Positions 33,579 to 46,700 of a stretch of DNA of 64,000 nucleotides are shown here, piece after piece. The notes below the pieces were generated by a model. That model saw only the letters and a program-made list of their open reading frames with translations, had not been told where the DNA came from and did no database searches. The position numbers were made by a program, and so were the translations under genes. Position 1 is the first letter of the stretch. Each line of letters opens with the position of its first letter. Source of the DNA: Sphingobium sp. OAS761 (GTDB lineage: Bacteria > Pseudomonadota > Alphaproteobacteria > Sphingomonadales > Sphingomonadaceae); assembly GCF_024168485.1 (NCBI RefSeq), contig NZ_JALJVY010000005.1:124001-188000 (forward strand), read 5' to 3'.

Positions 33579-36458
33579 TCAATCAGCGAGTGTGCCCATT
33601 TCCACGGGCAGCCCCACCGCGTCAAGCTGCGGCCGCACCAGCTTCGCGTCGCCCACCACGACCCAGATCAGCCGGTCGGGGTTGATCGCTTCGCGCGCAG
33701 CCTTGTCGAAATCCGCCGCAGTCATCGCCCGATAGACGTTGGGCAACGTCTCGTAATAATCGTCGGGCCGGCCGATCAGGCTGTTGCGCATCATCGCGCC
33801 GAGCAGTTCCGAGGAGGTTTCGAAGCTGCCGGGAAGCGACAGGATCTGGCTGTTGATGGTCTGGTCGCGCTCGGCCTGTGTGGTGCCCTTGCTCGTCAGG
33901 TAATCGCGAATGTCCTGCCGCGCCGCGATGATCGATTCACCCGTCTTGTCGGTCTGGACCGGCGCGTACACCAGCAGGGGAATGGTTTCCCGCACGCCGG
34001 GCAATGCGGTGCCCGCGCCATAGGCCCATCCCTTGGTTTCGCGCAGGTCCATCGTCAGGCGCGAGGTCGTGCTGCCGCCCAGCACTTCGTTGGCGGTGAG
34101 CAGCGTGACGGGATTGTCGGTTCCTGCCTTCGTCGTCAGCAAGCCGCCCAGGATCAGCGATTGCGGACTTTGCGGCTTGTCGATCAGGATGATCCGCGAC
34201 GGGCGCATCATCCGGTCCATGCGGAAGACCTTGGCACCCTTGGCGATCGCCGGCGCCTTCCAGTCGCCGAAGCGCTTTTCGAGCAGCGGGAGCAACTCGG
34301 CCAAGCTGGTATCGCCGGTGACGAAGATGGTGGCATTGTCGGGCCGCAGCCATGTGTCGTGGAACCGGACGAGATCGGCGCGCGTGACCGCCTTCACCCC
34401 CGTTTCGCTGCCCGACCCGGTGAAGGGGATGCCATAGGGATGCGCCTGACCATAAAGGAGCGGCGGCAGCATGCGCTGCGCGATCGCCATCGGTTCGGTC
34501 TTTTCGGCGGCGATGCGGGTCAGCACCTGTCCGCGCAGGCGCTCTACCTCGGCCGGCGCGAAGGCGGGATTGCGGATCACGTCCGCCATCAGCCCGAGCG
34601 AGGCGTCGAGATTGGGCTTGAGCGCGAACAGGCCCACGGTGGTGCGGTCCATGCTGTTGCCGGCGCTGATCGACGCGCCCAGCCTTTCCTGTTCCTCCGC
34701 GATCTGCACCGACGACCGGGTGGTCGTCCCTTCATCCAGCAACGCGGCGGCAAGGCCGGCGGTGCCCAGCTTCGCCTTGTCGTCGGCGGCGTTGCCCGCG
34801 TCGAAGGCGACGGAGATGCGCACGGTCGGCACAGCATCGCGATGCGCCAGGACGACGGGTATCCCGTTCTTCAGGGTCGCATGTTCGACGTCGGGGAAAT
34901 CCAGGTCCTTGACCGGCTCGATCGGCGGCTCGGCGATCTTGGCCGGCGTCGCCGCCGCAGGCGCGGGCGCGTCCGGGTTGCGGAAGAATGCGGGCCGGTG
35001 CGCGGCCCCGCCCGCCGTCGCATTGCCCGCCAGCGCATTGTCCGCCGCGGACCGCTCGCCCGGCGCGACGGTCAGGCGCAATACCGGGCGGCCAAGCCAT
35101 TTGCGCGCCGCCGCAGCCACGCTGTCGGGGGTCGCACTGGCATATACCGCCAGGTCCTTCTTATATTTGCCCGGATCGTCCGAATAGACCGCGCCTTCGG
35201 CCAGGGTCACGGCCTTGCCCGAAAAGCCGCCGACCTTTTCCAGCCCCGAAATCGTGCCCGATGCCTGCCGGGTGGCGGCGCGCAGCACTTCGTCGGCCGT
35301 CGGCCCCTTCGCAAGGAAGTCGGCGAGCAGGGCATCGAGCCGCTTGCCCACGGCCACGGGATCTGCGCCGGGCTTCACATCGACGGTGATTTCCGCGATC
35401 GACAGCTTTTCGAACGGCTGGATACTGGCCTTTACCCCCACAGCGACTTTTTCGTTGCGCACCAGCGCGTTATCGAGCCGGGATGAACCGAGGCCGCCGA
35501 ACACCGTCAGCGCAAGGTCGAGTTGCTGCAAATCCGCCGAATTGACCCCCGGCACGATCCAGTTGCGATAGAGGCGCGTGGCGGCGACATTGTCGTGCAT
35601 CGTCACGTCCGCGTCCCCGGGCAGCGTCGGGACGGTGGCGTCGACATCTTGCGGGGCCGGACCGGCGGGAATGTTGCCGAACCATTTTTCGACCTTCGCC
35701 TTTGCCGTCGGCACGTCGATGTCGCCCGCAAGCACCAGCACGGCGTTGTTCGGGCCATAATGCGTCTTGAACCAGGTCTGGACGTCGGCCAGGCTGGCGC
35801 CGTTCAGATCCGCCATCGATCCGATGGTGGAATGGCGATAGGGATGGCCTTCGGGCAACAGCGCGGCAAGCTGCGCATATTCGACCAGCCCATAGGGCTC
35901 ATTCTCGCCCATGCGCTTTTCATTCTGCACGACGCCCCGCTGGGTATCGAGCTTCACCTGGGTCACAGCACCCAGCAGATGGCCCATGCGGTCCGATTCC
36001 AGAAACAGCGCGCGGTCGAGCGCCCCGGTGGGCACGGTTTCGAAATAATTGGTGCGGTCGAACCAGGTCGTCCCGTTCCAGTCGGTCGCGCCGATGTCCT
36101 CCAGCCGCCCGAAAAAGGGTCCGTCGGCATTTTCCGACCCGTAGAACATCAGATGTTCGAACAGATGGGCAAAACCCGTCTTGCCCGCCGGTTCGAACCG
36201 GGACCCGACATGATACCAGACGGACACGGCCACGACCGGCGCCTTGCGATCCGTGTGGACAATCACGCGCAGGCCGTTGGGCAACCGGAATTCCTCATAG
36301 GGAATGTCGACCTTCGCCACGAGGCTGGACAAGGGCGCGGGCGCGACATCCGCGACGGGGGCGACGGTTCTGGCCATCGCCTGCGCCATCGGCGTCAGCG
36401 CGAGTGCGGACAGGCCGACGAGCAGGGACAGGCGGCGGGACATCGGGGAAAGGGTCAT
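33579..36458 (-). CDS. M16 family zinc metallopeptidase, two fused domains, exported
   Basis: About 959 residues with a signal peptide (about 6-28, ending AQAMA). The N-terminal M16 unit has the inverted zinc motif HLFEH (residues 98-102) in GFAHLFEHLMFYGS and the distal glutamate in QNEKRM. A second M16 unit (from about residue 470) lacks the zinc motif and is the usual inactive partner, as in PqqL-like proteins. Such enzymes degrade peptides in the periplasm. The exact start is uncertain (an ATG five codons later is possible). It is divergent from the M28 peptidase gene. Confidence 0.92.
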   Translation of the reverse strand: MTLSPMSRRLSLLVGLSALALTPMAQAMARTVAPVADVAPAPLSSLVAKVDIPYEEFRLPNGLRVIVHTDRKAPVVAVSVWYHVGSRFEPAGKTGFAHLFEHLMFYGSENADGPFFGRLEDIGATDWNGTTWFDRTNYFETVPTGALDRALFLESDRMGHLLGAVTQVKLDTQRGVVQNEKRMGENEPYGLVEYAQLAALLPEGHPYRHSTIGSMADLNGASLADVQTWFKTHYGPNNAVLVLAGDIDVPTAKAKVEKWFGNIPAGPAPQDVDATVPTLPGDADVTMHDNVAATRLYRNWIVPGVNSADLQQLDLALTVFGGLGSSRLDNALVRNEKVAVGVKASIQPFEKLSIAEITVDVKPGADPVAVGKRLDALLADFLAKGPTADEVLRAATRQASGTISGLEKVGGFSGKAVTLAEGAVYSDDPGKYKKDLAVYASATPDSVAAAARKWLGRPVLRLTVAPGERSAADNALAGNATAGGAAHRPAFFRNPDAPAPAAATPAKIAEPPIEPVKDLDFPDVEHATLKNGIPVVLAHRDAVPTVRISVAFDAGNAADDKAKLGTAGLAAALLDEGTTTRSSVQIAEEQERLGASISAGNSMDRTTVGLFALKPNLDASLGLMADVIRNPAFAPAEVERLRGQVLTRIAAEKTEPMAIAQRMLPPLLYGQAHPYGIPFTGSGSETGVKAVTRADLVRFHDTWLRPDNATIFVTGDTSLAELLPLLEKRFGDWKAPAIAKGAKVFRMDRMMRPSRIILIDKPQSPQSLILGGLLTTKAGTDNPVTLLTANEVLGGSTTSRLTMDLRETKGWAYGAGTALPGVRETIPLLVYAPVQTDKTGESIIAARQDIRDYLTSKGTTQAERDQTINSQILSLPGSFETSSELLGAMMRNSLIGRPDDYYETLPNVYRAMTAADFDKAAREAINPDRLIWVVVGDAKLVRPQLDAVGLPVEMGTLAD

Positions 36459-36626
36459 GCGGGAGCCTCGGGGCAGGAGCGGGTGGACCAAGCGGCAGAG
36501 GGGGACGGCCGCGATCGCCATACCATAGCGGGGCGTGATAGCGGCGCAATACGCTTAGTGCTGGACAGGGCCGGGGGCGCGCGGCAATTCTGGCTTCATC
36601 CTCCTCAGTCGGAAAGCATCCCGCCC

Positions 36627-38279
36627 ATGAAAAGCCTGTTGCCGCTGGCCGCCACGCTCTTCCTTTCCGTGCCGGGCGCGCTGAATGCACAGGCCGTGCC
36701 CGCCGAACCGGTCTTTTCCGCCGCCGCCGTGCGCGCCCATGTCGAATTTCTGGCCGACGACCTGCTCAAGGGCCGCGATACAGGCAGCGAGGGCCATGAA
36801 ATCGCGGCGCGCTATGTCGCCAGCCAGTTCGACGGGCTGGGACTGACACCCGCTGGTGACGCCGGCGGCTGGCTGCAACGCGTCACTTTTCAGAAAACCG
36901 ACCCCGCGCCGGAACGCGCCACCCTGACCGTCACCGGCCCCGGCGGCACCAGAAGCTTCAGCCACGGCGGCGACGTGCTGATCGGCCTTAGCGCCGCAGA
37001 GCCGCATCTTGACGTCGCGGCACCGCTGGTTTTCGTCGGCTATGGTCTGGAAAACCGGCGACTTGGCCTCGATGATTATGCCGGCCTCGATGTCAGGGGG
37101 AAAATCGTCGTCACGCTGCGTGGCTATCCCAAGGGGATGCCGAGCGAGGAAGGCGCGCACCTGTCCGCGACCAAGGCGATGGTAGCCCAAAGCCATGGCG
37201 CGATAGGGATGCTGTCGCTGGGCACGATCCAGTCGATGAAGGCGCGGCCCTGGGCACGCATGGTGCAGTTCGCGGATGCGTCCGATTTCACCTGGGTTTC
37301 GCCCGATGGCACGCCCTTCGACCAGGCGCCCGGTATCCGCGCCGGCGCGTCGCTGAACGATCCGGCGGCCGAGGCGATATTCGCAGGCGCGCCGCAGGGC
37401 ATCGCCGCGATCCGCAAGCAAGCCGACCGCAAGGGCGGCAAACCGAGGGGGTTTGCGCTCAGGACCAGCATTCGGATCAGGGCCGAAAGCGTCAGCCAGC
37501 GGGTCACCAGCCCCAATGTCGTCGCCATATTGCCCGGCAGCGACACGACGTTGAAGGACCAGTATGTCGTCCTGTCCGCCCATCTCGACCATATCGGCAT
37601 CAGTCCGGCCAAGCCGGGCGACCCGGCCGACAAGGACCGGATCAACAACGGCGCGCTCGACAATGGCGCGGGTGTCGCCACCATGCTGGAGGTCGCGCGC
37701 GCGATGGCCATGTCGCCGCGCAAGCCACGCCGGTCGATCATCTTCCTGGCGTCGACCGGGGAGGAGAAGGGGCTGCTGGGCGCCGACTATTTCGCCCGCC
37801 ACCCCGCAGTTCCGATCGGGAAGATCGTGGGCAATGTGGATCTCGACATGCCGCTGCTGCTCTATCCCTTCACCGACATCGTCGCCTTCGGCGCCGATCA
37901 TTCGACGCTGGGACCGATCGTCGCGAAGGCCGTCGCCCCGATGGGCGTCACACTGTCGCCCGACCCGATGCCGCAGGAAAGCATCTTCGTCCGGTCCGAC
38001 CATTATATGTTCGTGAAGCAGGGCGTGCCCGCCGTCTTCCTGGCGACCGGCTTCGCCAATGGCGGCGAACAGGCATGGGGCGCATTCCTGTCGGGGAATT
38101 ATCACCACCCGGGCGACGACATGAACCAGAAGATCGACTGGGACGCCGGCGCGCGCTTTGCGGAGGCAAACTACCGCATCACCCGCGCCATGGCGGACGG
38201 CGATACACCGCCGATGTGGAACCGGGGCGACTTTTTCGGCGATCTGTTCGCGCCGAACGCAGCGAAGGCAAACAAATAA
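36627..38279 (+). CDS. M28 family aminopeptidase with PA domain, exported
   Basis: 550 residues with a signal peptide (about 1-22, ending LNAQ). A protease-associated domain insertion (about 120-250) precedes the two-zinc catalytic domain: VLSAHLDHIG, DNGAGVATMLE, STGEEKGLLGADYF and the last ligand in NYHHPGDD. Members cleave N-terminal residues or dipeptides. It is divergent from the M16 gene, so both may be expressed together for peptide breakdown in the periplasm. Confidence 0.92.
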   Translation: MKSLLPLAATLFLSVPGALNAQAVPAEPVFSAAAVRAHVEFLADDLLKGRDTGSEGHEIAARYVASQFDGLGLTPAGDAGGWLQRVTFQKTDPAPERATLTVTGPGGTRSFSHGGDVLIGLSAAEPHLDVAAPLVFVGYGLENRRLGLDDYAGLDVRGKIVVTLRGYPKGMPSEEGAHLSATKAMVAQSHGAIGMLSLGTIQSMKARPWARMVQFADASDFTWVSPDGTPFDQAPGIRAGASLNDPAAEAIFAGAPQGIAAIRKQADRKGGKPRGFALRTSIRIRAESVSQRVTSPNVVAILPGSDTTLKDQYVVLSAHLDHIGISPAKPGDPADKDRINNGALDNGAGVATMLEVARAMAMSPRKPRRSIIFLASTGEEKGLLGADYFARHPAVPIGKIVGNVDLDMPLLLYPFTDIVAFGADHSTLGPIVAKAVAPMGVTLSPDPMPQESIFVRSDHYMFVKQGVPAVFLATGFANGGEQAWGAFLSGNYHHPGDDMNQKIDWDAGARFAEANYRITRAMADGDTPPMWNRGDFFGDLFAPNAAKANK

Positions 38280-38298
38280 GGATATTCGCGTATCGCCC

Positions 38299-38328
38299 CT
38301 TGTGTTGCTTTTGGGCAACACTACATCC
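38299..38328 (+). promoter_or_regulatory. candidate heat-shock-type promoter of clpB with inverted repeat
   Basis: CCCCTTGTGT is followed by a 17-base spacer and TACATC, 27 bases before the clpB ATG. CTTG is the -35 core of alphaproteobacterial sigma-32 promoters; the -10 is a poor match to that class. The spacer holds a perfect inverted repeat GTGTTGC-N6-GCAACAC (38302-38321). The same TGTTGC-N6-GCAACA arms occur upstream of the porin gene. Confidence 0.45.
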
Positions 38329-38354
38329 CGCATAGGCTGTTCCAAAGGGATGTC

Positions 38355-40934
<2,580 letters not shown>

Positions 40935-40945
40935 AGCGTGATGTA

Positions 40946-40975
40946 AAGGTCGGCCGCTTCCGCGCGGCCGGCCTT
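40946..40975. terminator. hairpin between clpB and the convergent small gene
   Basis: Arms AAGGTCGGCCGC and GCGGCCGGCCTT form a 12-bp stem with one G-U pair and a 6-nt loop. It begins 12 bases after clpB and its right arm reaches the stop codon of the convergent gene. No T-run; likely a shared weak terminator. Confidence 0.55.
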
Positions 40976-41231
40976 ATCCGTTGGGATTCATGCCCGCCCG
41001 ACTGCGCGTGATCAGGTCATCGGCATCGCGATTCTGTTGTTCGCTAATCGATCGCCATTCGGCATTTGTCTTGCATATCCGTTCCTTGCGCACCAGCGAT
41101 CCGGTAACGTCCAGCCGCTTGCACCGAACCGCGTTGGGATCGTTCCGGTCCAATTTCGGCTTGTCCTCCGCCAGCGCTGGCATCGCCATCGCGAACAGTC
41201 CGGACACAATTACAGCCTTGAGAACGCGCAC
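40974..41231 (-). CDS. small secreted protein with two conserved cysteines, unknown function
   Basis: 85 residues, GTG start with GGGAG seven bases upstream. The signal peptide (VLKAVIVSGLFAMAMPALAE) is followed by a short mature part with VRCKRLDVTGSLVRKERICK and TNAEWRSISEQ. The pair of cysteines around TGSLVRKERIC and the following AEW occur in many small exported sphingomonad proteins of unknown role. It lies 44 bases after the hydroxylase gene on the same strand and may share its transcript. Confidence 0.75.
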   Translation of the reverse strand: MRVLKAVIVSGLFAMAMPALAEDKPKLDRNDPNAVRCKRLDVTGSLVRKERICKTNAEWRSISEQQNRDADDLITRSRAGMNPNG

Positions 41232-41275
41232 ACCTAATCTCCCGGATCCGACGCATGCCTTATGCGCCAATCATG

Positions 41276-42571
41276 TCATCTGCCGATCACGGAATCGCGT
41301 GGTCGGCTGGCGTCAGCCATGCCGTAAAATTGCTTCAGAAGTTCCTGCTCTTCAAGTGACAAATGTGGATTCCATACGTCAAAGATCAATATGACACGCA
41401 AATGGTCACTGTCGTTCCAGGCTTCATGATCGATGGTATCGTCGAAGGCGAATGCTACGCCTTCTTGCCATGATCGGGTTTCGCCGCCCACGCGGAAGCC
41501 GCATCCGGGTGGTACGATCAACGGGAGATGAATGATCGCGCGCGTGTTGGTAACCCCGGTATGTGCCGGTATCCGGCTTTTCGCCTTCAACAGCGAGAAA
41601 AAGGCCGAGGGCGCGCGACCGGGGATATGCATGCCAGGCAGAGTTTCCAGTGCGGCGGCCGTAGCCGGACACGCGGCACACACTGTTTCGTTTCGTTCGC
41701 CATATTCCCACAGAAAGGCCGCACCCCAGTCAAGCGTCCCGTCGAGCGCCGTCCATTTATTTTGCGGCGTTCCCGCGTCCTGCTGTACGTAGGGCCGAAC
41801 CGACGCACCGGCCTTTTCCAGCATTGCGAGGCATTCGGCGCGGATCACGTCGGTCTGCGCCTCCAGATCGGCCATCCATGGAAAATGAGACCGGTCGAAA
41901 AATTCGTCGGCGGGCAGAAAGGGATAGTGCAGCCCCGAGCAATGATTTTGATAAATCTCGCGACGTCCGAATTCATGATCCAGACAGGCCTGAAAGCGCC
42001 TGCGCACCAGTGGCTGTGCATTGCCCAGATGATCGGCGACACCAGCTTCAATGAAATCGGCAAAGGCTGCCTTGTGGGCACTGACGAAACGGCGCGCCTC
42101 GTCCAGCGTGGCCGCCAGTTGCGGCGGTATGTCTGGCATGGCGCTTGTCAGCGCCAAGACCTTGCCCCAGCTGTCCGCTGCGGCCTGATCTTCCTTCATC
42201 CTTTGCTGGAGCTGCGCCATGCGTATCTGCGCCATCAGGTTCCGCTGGTCTATCGCGATAGCGCGATTCAAAGCGGCGCGTTCCCCATCCGCATTCACGA
42301 GCCCGCGTTCGGCCGACGCGAGGTTCATCCAAAGGGCCGGTTCGCCGGGATCAACCTGCGCGGCAGCCGTAAAATGCATCCGTGCCGAGGAAAAATCGCC
42401 TTGCTCCAGCGCGATCAGGCCCAACAGGTTCAACGCTTGCGGCTCGGCTGGATGTCGCGCAAGTACGCTCTCCAATATTTTTTTCGCTTCGGCCGATCGG
42501 CCGGTTCTTCTGGCTTCCACCGCCTGCTGCAATGACCGACCGATAGCTGCGTCCATAAATTCCTCGCTCAT
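41276..42571 (-). CDS. TPR-containing aspartyl/asparaginyl beta-hydroxylase-like protein
   Basis: 431 residues. TPR-like helices cover about 8-140 (LNLLGLIALEQGDFSSARMHF). The C-terminal Asp/Asn beta-hydroxylase domain (about 260-405) has the two iron-ligand histidines His337 in RIPAHTGVTNTR and His382 in FDDTIDHEAWN, with HLPLIVPPGCGFRVGGE between them and FDDTI, as in the 2-oxoglutarate/Fe(II) AspH family. It could hydroxylate aspartyl or asparaginyl residues of a protein substrate. It is divergent from a sulfotransferase-like gene and near a TonB-dependent receptor; the substrate is unknown. Confidence 0.88.
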   Translation of the reverse strand: MSEEFMDAAIGRSLQQAVEARRTGRSAEAKKILESVLARHPAEPQALNLLGLIALEQGDFSSARMHFTAAAQVDPGEPALWMNLASAERGLVNADGERAALNRAIAIDQRNLMAQIRMAQLQQRMKEDQAAADSWGKVLALTSAMPDIPPQLAATLDEARRFVSAHKAAFADFIEAGVADHLGNAQPLVRRRFQACLDHEFGRREIYQNHCSGLHYPFLPADEFFDRSHFPWMADLEAQTDVIRAECLAMLEKAGASVRPYVQQDAGTPQNKWTALDGTLDWGAAFLWEYGERNETVCAACPATAAALETLPGMHIPGRAPSAFFSLLKAKSRIPAHTGVTNTRAIIHLPLIVPPGCGFRVGGETRSWQEGVAFAFDDTIDHEAWNDSDHLRVILIFDVWNPHLSLEEQELLKQFYGMADASRPRDSVIGR

Positions 42572-42659
42572 CCACTCTGGCTACCAAAAGCGGGGTTGCT
42601 GACAAACAGGATAAATCCGTGCCTTGTGCGGGACATATCGCCATGTTTAGGCTGACGCC

Positions 42660-43691
42660 ATGAGCAGCCGGCCCTCCTCCGTCCGAGACATTGTCCGCAA
42701 TCCCGAATGGCTGGCGCATCGCTACGATCCCGGGCACGACGCCGTTCACTTTCGCCAACTCTCACGCAGCGGCCGCAAGGACATACCGTTTTTCACGGAC
42801 GAGCATCTCGGAGCCGCACCGCAGCTGGTCCTGCGCCGCGCCGATGTCATGGAACAAGCACCGGCCGCGGCACCGCTGCATTTCCTGTTTCACTCAGCCT
42901 ATTGTTGCTCCACCTTACTCGTATCCGCTTTCGATATCGTGGGCGTCGCGACCGGGTTGAAGGAACCCGTGCTGCTCAACGATCTGATCGGCTGGCGTCA
43001 CAGGGGGGCGAAGGGCCGGGATGTGGCGCAGCTTCTCGACGATAGTCTGACGCTGCTTGCTCGACCATTCAATGCGGGCGAGGCGGTCATCGTCAAGCCA
43101 TCCAACATCGTCAATCCGCTGATTCCAGCGATCATGGCGATGCGCCCCAATGCCCGAGCGGTGCTTCTCCATGCGCCCCTGGATGCATATCTGGCATCCA
43201 TTGCGCGCAAGGGTATGTGGGGGCGGATCTGGGTCCGTGATCTTTTCGTCAAATTGATTCGCGAAGGCATGCTTACGACGCTGGGCATTCCATCCGACGA
43301 TTATCTGGGCTTGACCGATATTCAGGTCGCCGCCGCCGGATGGCTGGCCCAGCAGGCCCAATTCCATATGCTCGTCAAACAGCTTGGACCGCGGGTCGCG
43401 ACGCTGGACAGCGAAAGACTGGTGGCGATGCCGAGAGACAGCATGCGCGCCATGGGCAGCCTGATGGACCTTGGACTGACCACGGACATGATCGATGTCG
43501 CCGTTTCCGGCCCGGTCTTTGCAAAGGACGCCAAAAGCGGACAGGATTTCAAACCTGGTTCACGCGCGCAAGCGGCCCGGCAAGGGATGGAAATCCACGC
43601 CGACGAAATCGAGAAGGTTTCCCAATGGACCCGCATGGTCGCTTCCAACGCAGCCATTCCACTCACGCTGGAACGTTCGTTGCTCGGCTAG
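42660..43691 (+). CDS. sulfotransferase-like protein with PAPS-binding P-loop
   Basis: 343 residues. The segment LHFLFHSAYCCSTLLVSAF (about 73-91) resembles the 5'-phosphosulfate-binding loop of sulfotransferases, and VIVKPSNIVNPL and LERSLLG occur later. The rest is weakly conserved. The protein could transfer sulfate, or be a P-loop kinase of similar fold. No signal peptide, so it is cytosolic. It is divergent from the hydroxylase and converges with a TonB-dependent receptor. Confidence 0.6.
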   Translation: MSSRPSSVRDIVRNPEWLAHRYDPGHDAVHFRQLSRSGRKDIPFFTDEHLGAAPQLVLRRADVMEQAPAAAPLHFLFHSAYCCSTLLVSAFDIVGVATGLKEPVLLNDLIGWRHRGAKGRDVAQLLDDSLTLLARPFNAGEAVIVKPSNIVNPLIPAIMAMRPNARAVLLHAPLDAYLASIARKGMWGRIWVRDLFVKLIREGMLTTLGIPSDDYLGLTDIQVAAAGWLAQQAQFHMLVKQLGPRVATLDSERLVAMPRDSMRAMGSLMDLGLTTDMIDVAVSGPVFAKDAKSGQDFKPGSRAQAARQGMEIHADEIEKVSQWTRMVASNAAIPLTLERSLLG

Positions 43692-43725
43692 GCGCTCGCT
43701 CGCCGGCAAGGTTTGCGCACGAATA

Positions 43726-43761
43726 AAAAGGGCCGGTCTTTCGACCGGCCCTCCTTTTTTA
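43726..43761. terminator. bidirectional terminator between the sulfotransferase-like gene and the TonB receptor
   Basis: A perfect 9-bp stem (GGGCCGGTC / GACCGGCCC) with a TTTC loop. A T-run follows on the plus strand (TCCTTTTTT) and five As precede the stem, giving a T-run on the minus strand. It can stop both convergent transcripts. Confidence 0.9.
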
Positions 43762-43776
43762 TCACTGGTCCGAAGA

Positions 43777-46700
43777 TCAGAAGCTGAATTTCACCGCCGC
43801 AGCGTAACGACGGCCCAGCGCGTCGTAGGTCGACGGGTAGACGTTGCCGCTGTTGTAGCTGGTCGATCCCAGCGTGTTGCCGACCACCTTGGGCTTGTTG
43901 TTCAGCATGTTCTGAACGGTCAGCGTCAGGGTGATGTTGTCGGACACGTGGAAACGGCCAGTCAGGTCGAAATAATGTTCGGCCGGGATCTTGCGGAATT
44001 CCGGATCCACCACGCAACCGCCTTCATCCGTCGTCGTCGGATTCGGACAGTCGTCGGGGAAGTCCAGCGCCGTGTCGATATCATCAGCAAGCTGCTGAGG
44101 CTCGAACTTGACGGCGTCGATGTAGCGCCACAGCAGCGACACGTCCACGATATCGAACGACAAAGTCGTGCGCTGCGAGAACTGCCACTTCGGTTGGATC
44201 GACGCGCAGTTGACCGAATAATAGCCAACGCATTCGCGATCAATCGAGGTCGGCGTCGCCTGGAACTTCGAGCTGTTGGTCCAGTTGCCGGTCAGCGCCA
44301 GCGACAGCTTGGCGAAACCGATATCCTTCGCATAGTTCAGCGAGAAATCCACACCATCGGTCTTGAGCGTGCCCAGGTTCGACAGACCCAGATACAGGCC
44401 CGGCGTCGTCGCAGCTTCACCGAACAGGTTACCGGTCAGCGGGTTACGACGAATGATGGTGCATGCCGGATCGGTGGCGCTGGAAGCGGTCACGTTACCG
44501 AAGCAAGCTGCGATGGCGTCGCCCGGAGTGGGCGAGGTGATCGCGTCCTTCACCTTGATGTTGTAATAGTCGACCGTCGCCGAGAAGCCCGGGAAGAAGG
44601 TCGGCTGGAACACAGCACCAAGGGTCCAGCTGTCGGACTTTTCAGGGCCGACATTGAGGTTGCCGCCACCGGTGTAGTTGACCTGACCCGCCGGATCATT
44701 TTCGATCAGACCGATCTGGCCACCCGGAGCGCCCTGCGCAAGGCAGACCGCCGCGAGATTGGCGTTGCCAACCGGAGCAGCGCCGGCGCAGGGGTCAATC
44801 GTCAGGTTGGTCAGCAGAGTGTTGTTCGGGGTGAACAGTTCCGCGATGTTCGGCGCGCGAACCGCACGGGCGTAGTTGCCGCGGATCTTGAAGCCGTCGA
44901 CCGGAGTCCAGCTACCGCCAGCCTTCCACGTGGTGGTCTTGTAGCTCGGGTTGCCCGGCGCATCGACGCTATACTTGGAATAGCGAATGCCGGTTTCGAG
45001 TGTCAGATCCTGGAAGAAGGGCTTGTCCTGAACCAGCGGCAGAACGAGTTCGCCGAAGGCTTCATAGACATCGTAGCCACCATCGATGTTCGGTGCGGCA
45101 CCACCGGCGCCACCCAAATCACCCGACTGCGACAGCAGGTCCGATTCTTGCGACGCGGTATATTTGCGATATTCGCCACCGATCGCGAAAGCCACCGCTT
45201 CGCTGGCCCACGGGACGGTCCAACCGAAGTCACCGTTGATCTGTCCGCGCGCCTGAGCCAGCGAGGTCTTGGTCACGACCTGGCTGTCCGCCGTCAGGAA
45301 CGCGTTCATCGGGTCCGTGATCGAACCGTTCGCGCCAAAGGCGTTGAGCGGAACGCAGCCATTGGTATCGCTGAGGCAGGTAGCCGTGTTGGTCGCCAGC
45401 AGAGCCTGGCGAACGCGGCTGTTGAGCCAGTAACCCGACTGCGTCTGCGTCTGATCGCTCTCGCCATAGGCGCCCGACACGTCCCAGCTGATCGTGTCGG
45501 TGATGCCGCCACGGAAGCCGAGCTTGTAATCGAAGAAGGTGGTCGTGAATTCCGAGATGCGCGGCCCGAGTTCGACAGCACGACGCGAGAACGCGGTCGT
45601 GACTTCGCGGTAGTTCGGGTCGGTCGGGTCGGTCGCAAGCGCGGCCGCGTCGCATTCCGCCTGGGAATAGAGCGGCTGGTAGACGCCAGCGGCCGAGTTC
45701 ATGTCGCGAGCGCAGAAGGCGTTACGCTGAGCGGTCGACAGATAGGGATTGCTCAGCGGGACCTGCACGGCGATGCCGAACGAACCCGACGGCGCGATGA
45801 TGGTCTTGACCGTGTTCTTCGAGAAGATGCCACGGGTGTAGACTTCGACCGCGTCGCTCACTTCGTAACGCGCCGCACCGAACATGTTGAAGCGTTCGAA
45901 CGGGGTCTGGAAGATGTTATAGGGGTTGAAGTTGAACGGATCGAACGCGCTGGTGGTGCGGAACGCCGTACCGTCAGGCGTGATCTGGCGCGTGCCGTTG
46001 CCGTTGTCGACGCCAAGGGCGTTGACGTTGGAGAAACGCGACGGAGTCGAGGTGCCCGATCCGCCGACCGAACCGCTGTAGGAGTCGACCTGGTCGATCG
46101 AGAAGCTCCGCTGGCCCTGATAAACGGGATCCGACTGCTGGTAGCCGATGGCGAAGACGGCGTTGCCGCGGCCGTCGTCGAAATTCGCACCGACGGTGAC
46201 GTCAGCGCGGAAATAATTGCCGTCGCCTTCATCCGTGATCTGGTTGGAGATATTCGCTTCCAGGCCAGCAAAGTCGCTCTTCGTGACGAAGTTCACAACG
46301 CCCGAGATAGCATCTGCACCATAGGTCGTCGAAGCACCGCCGGTCAGCACGTCGACGCGCTCAACAAGCGCGACAGGCACGTTGTTAAGGTCGAAACGAC
46401 CGTTCAGTTCGGCCGGAACCAGGCGATCGCCGTTCAGGAGCACAATGTTGCGGTTCGAACCCAGGCCACGCAGGTTGACGAAGGAAGCGCCGCCGTTGCC
46501 GTTATTGACCGCGGAACCGATGCTCGGAACGATGCCGGGAATTTCACGCAGAATATCTTCGGCGGTATTGTTCTGCTTCAGCTCGATCTGATCGGCCGTG
46601 GTGGCCAGAACCGGCGTGGCGCGTTCCAGGTTCGGATTGCGGATAAGCGACCCGGTAACGATGATGGTGTCGCCTTCAGCGGGCGCATCCGCCGCCTGCG

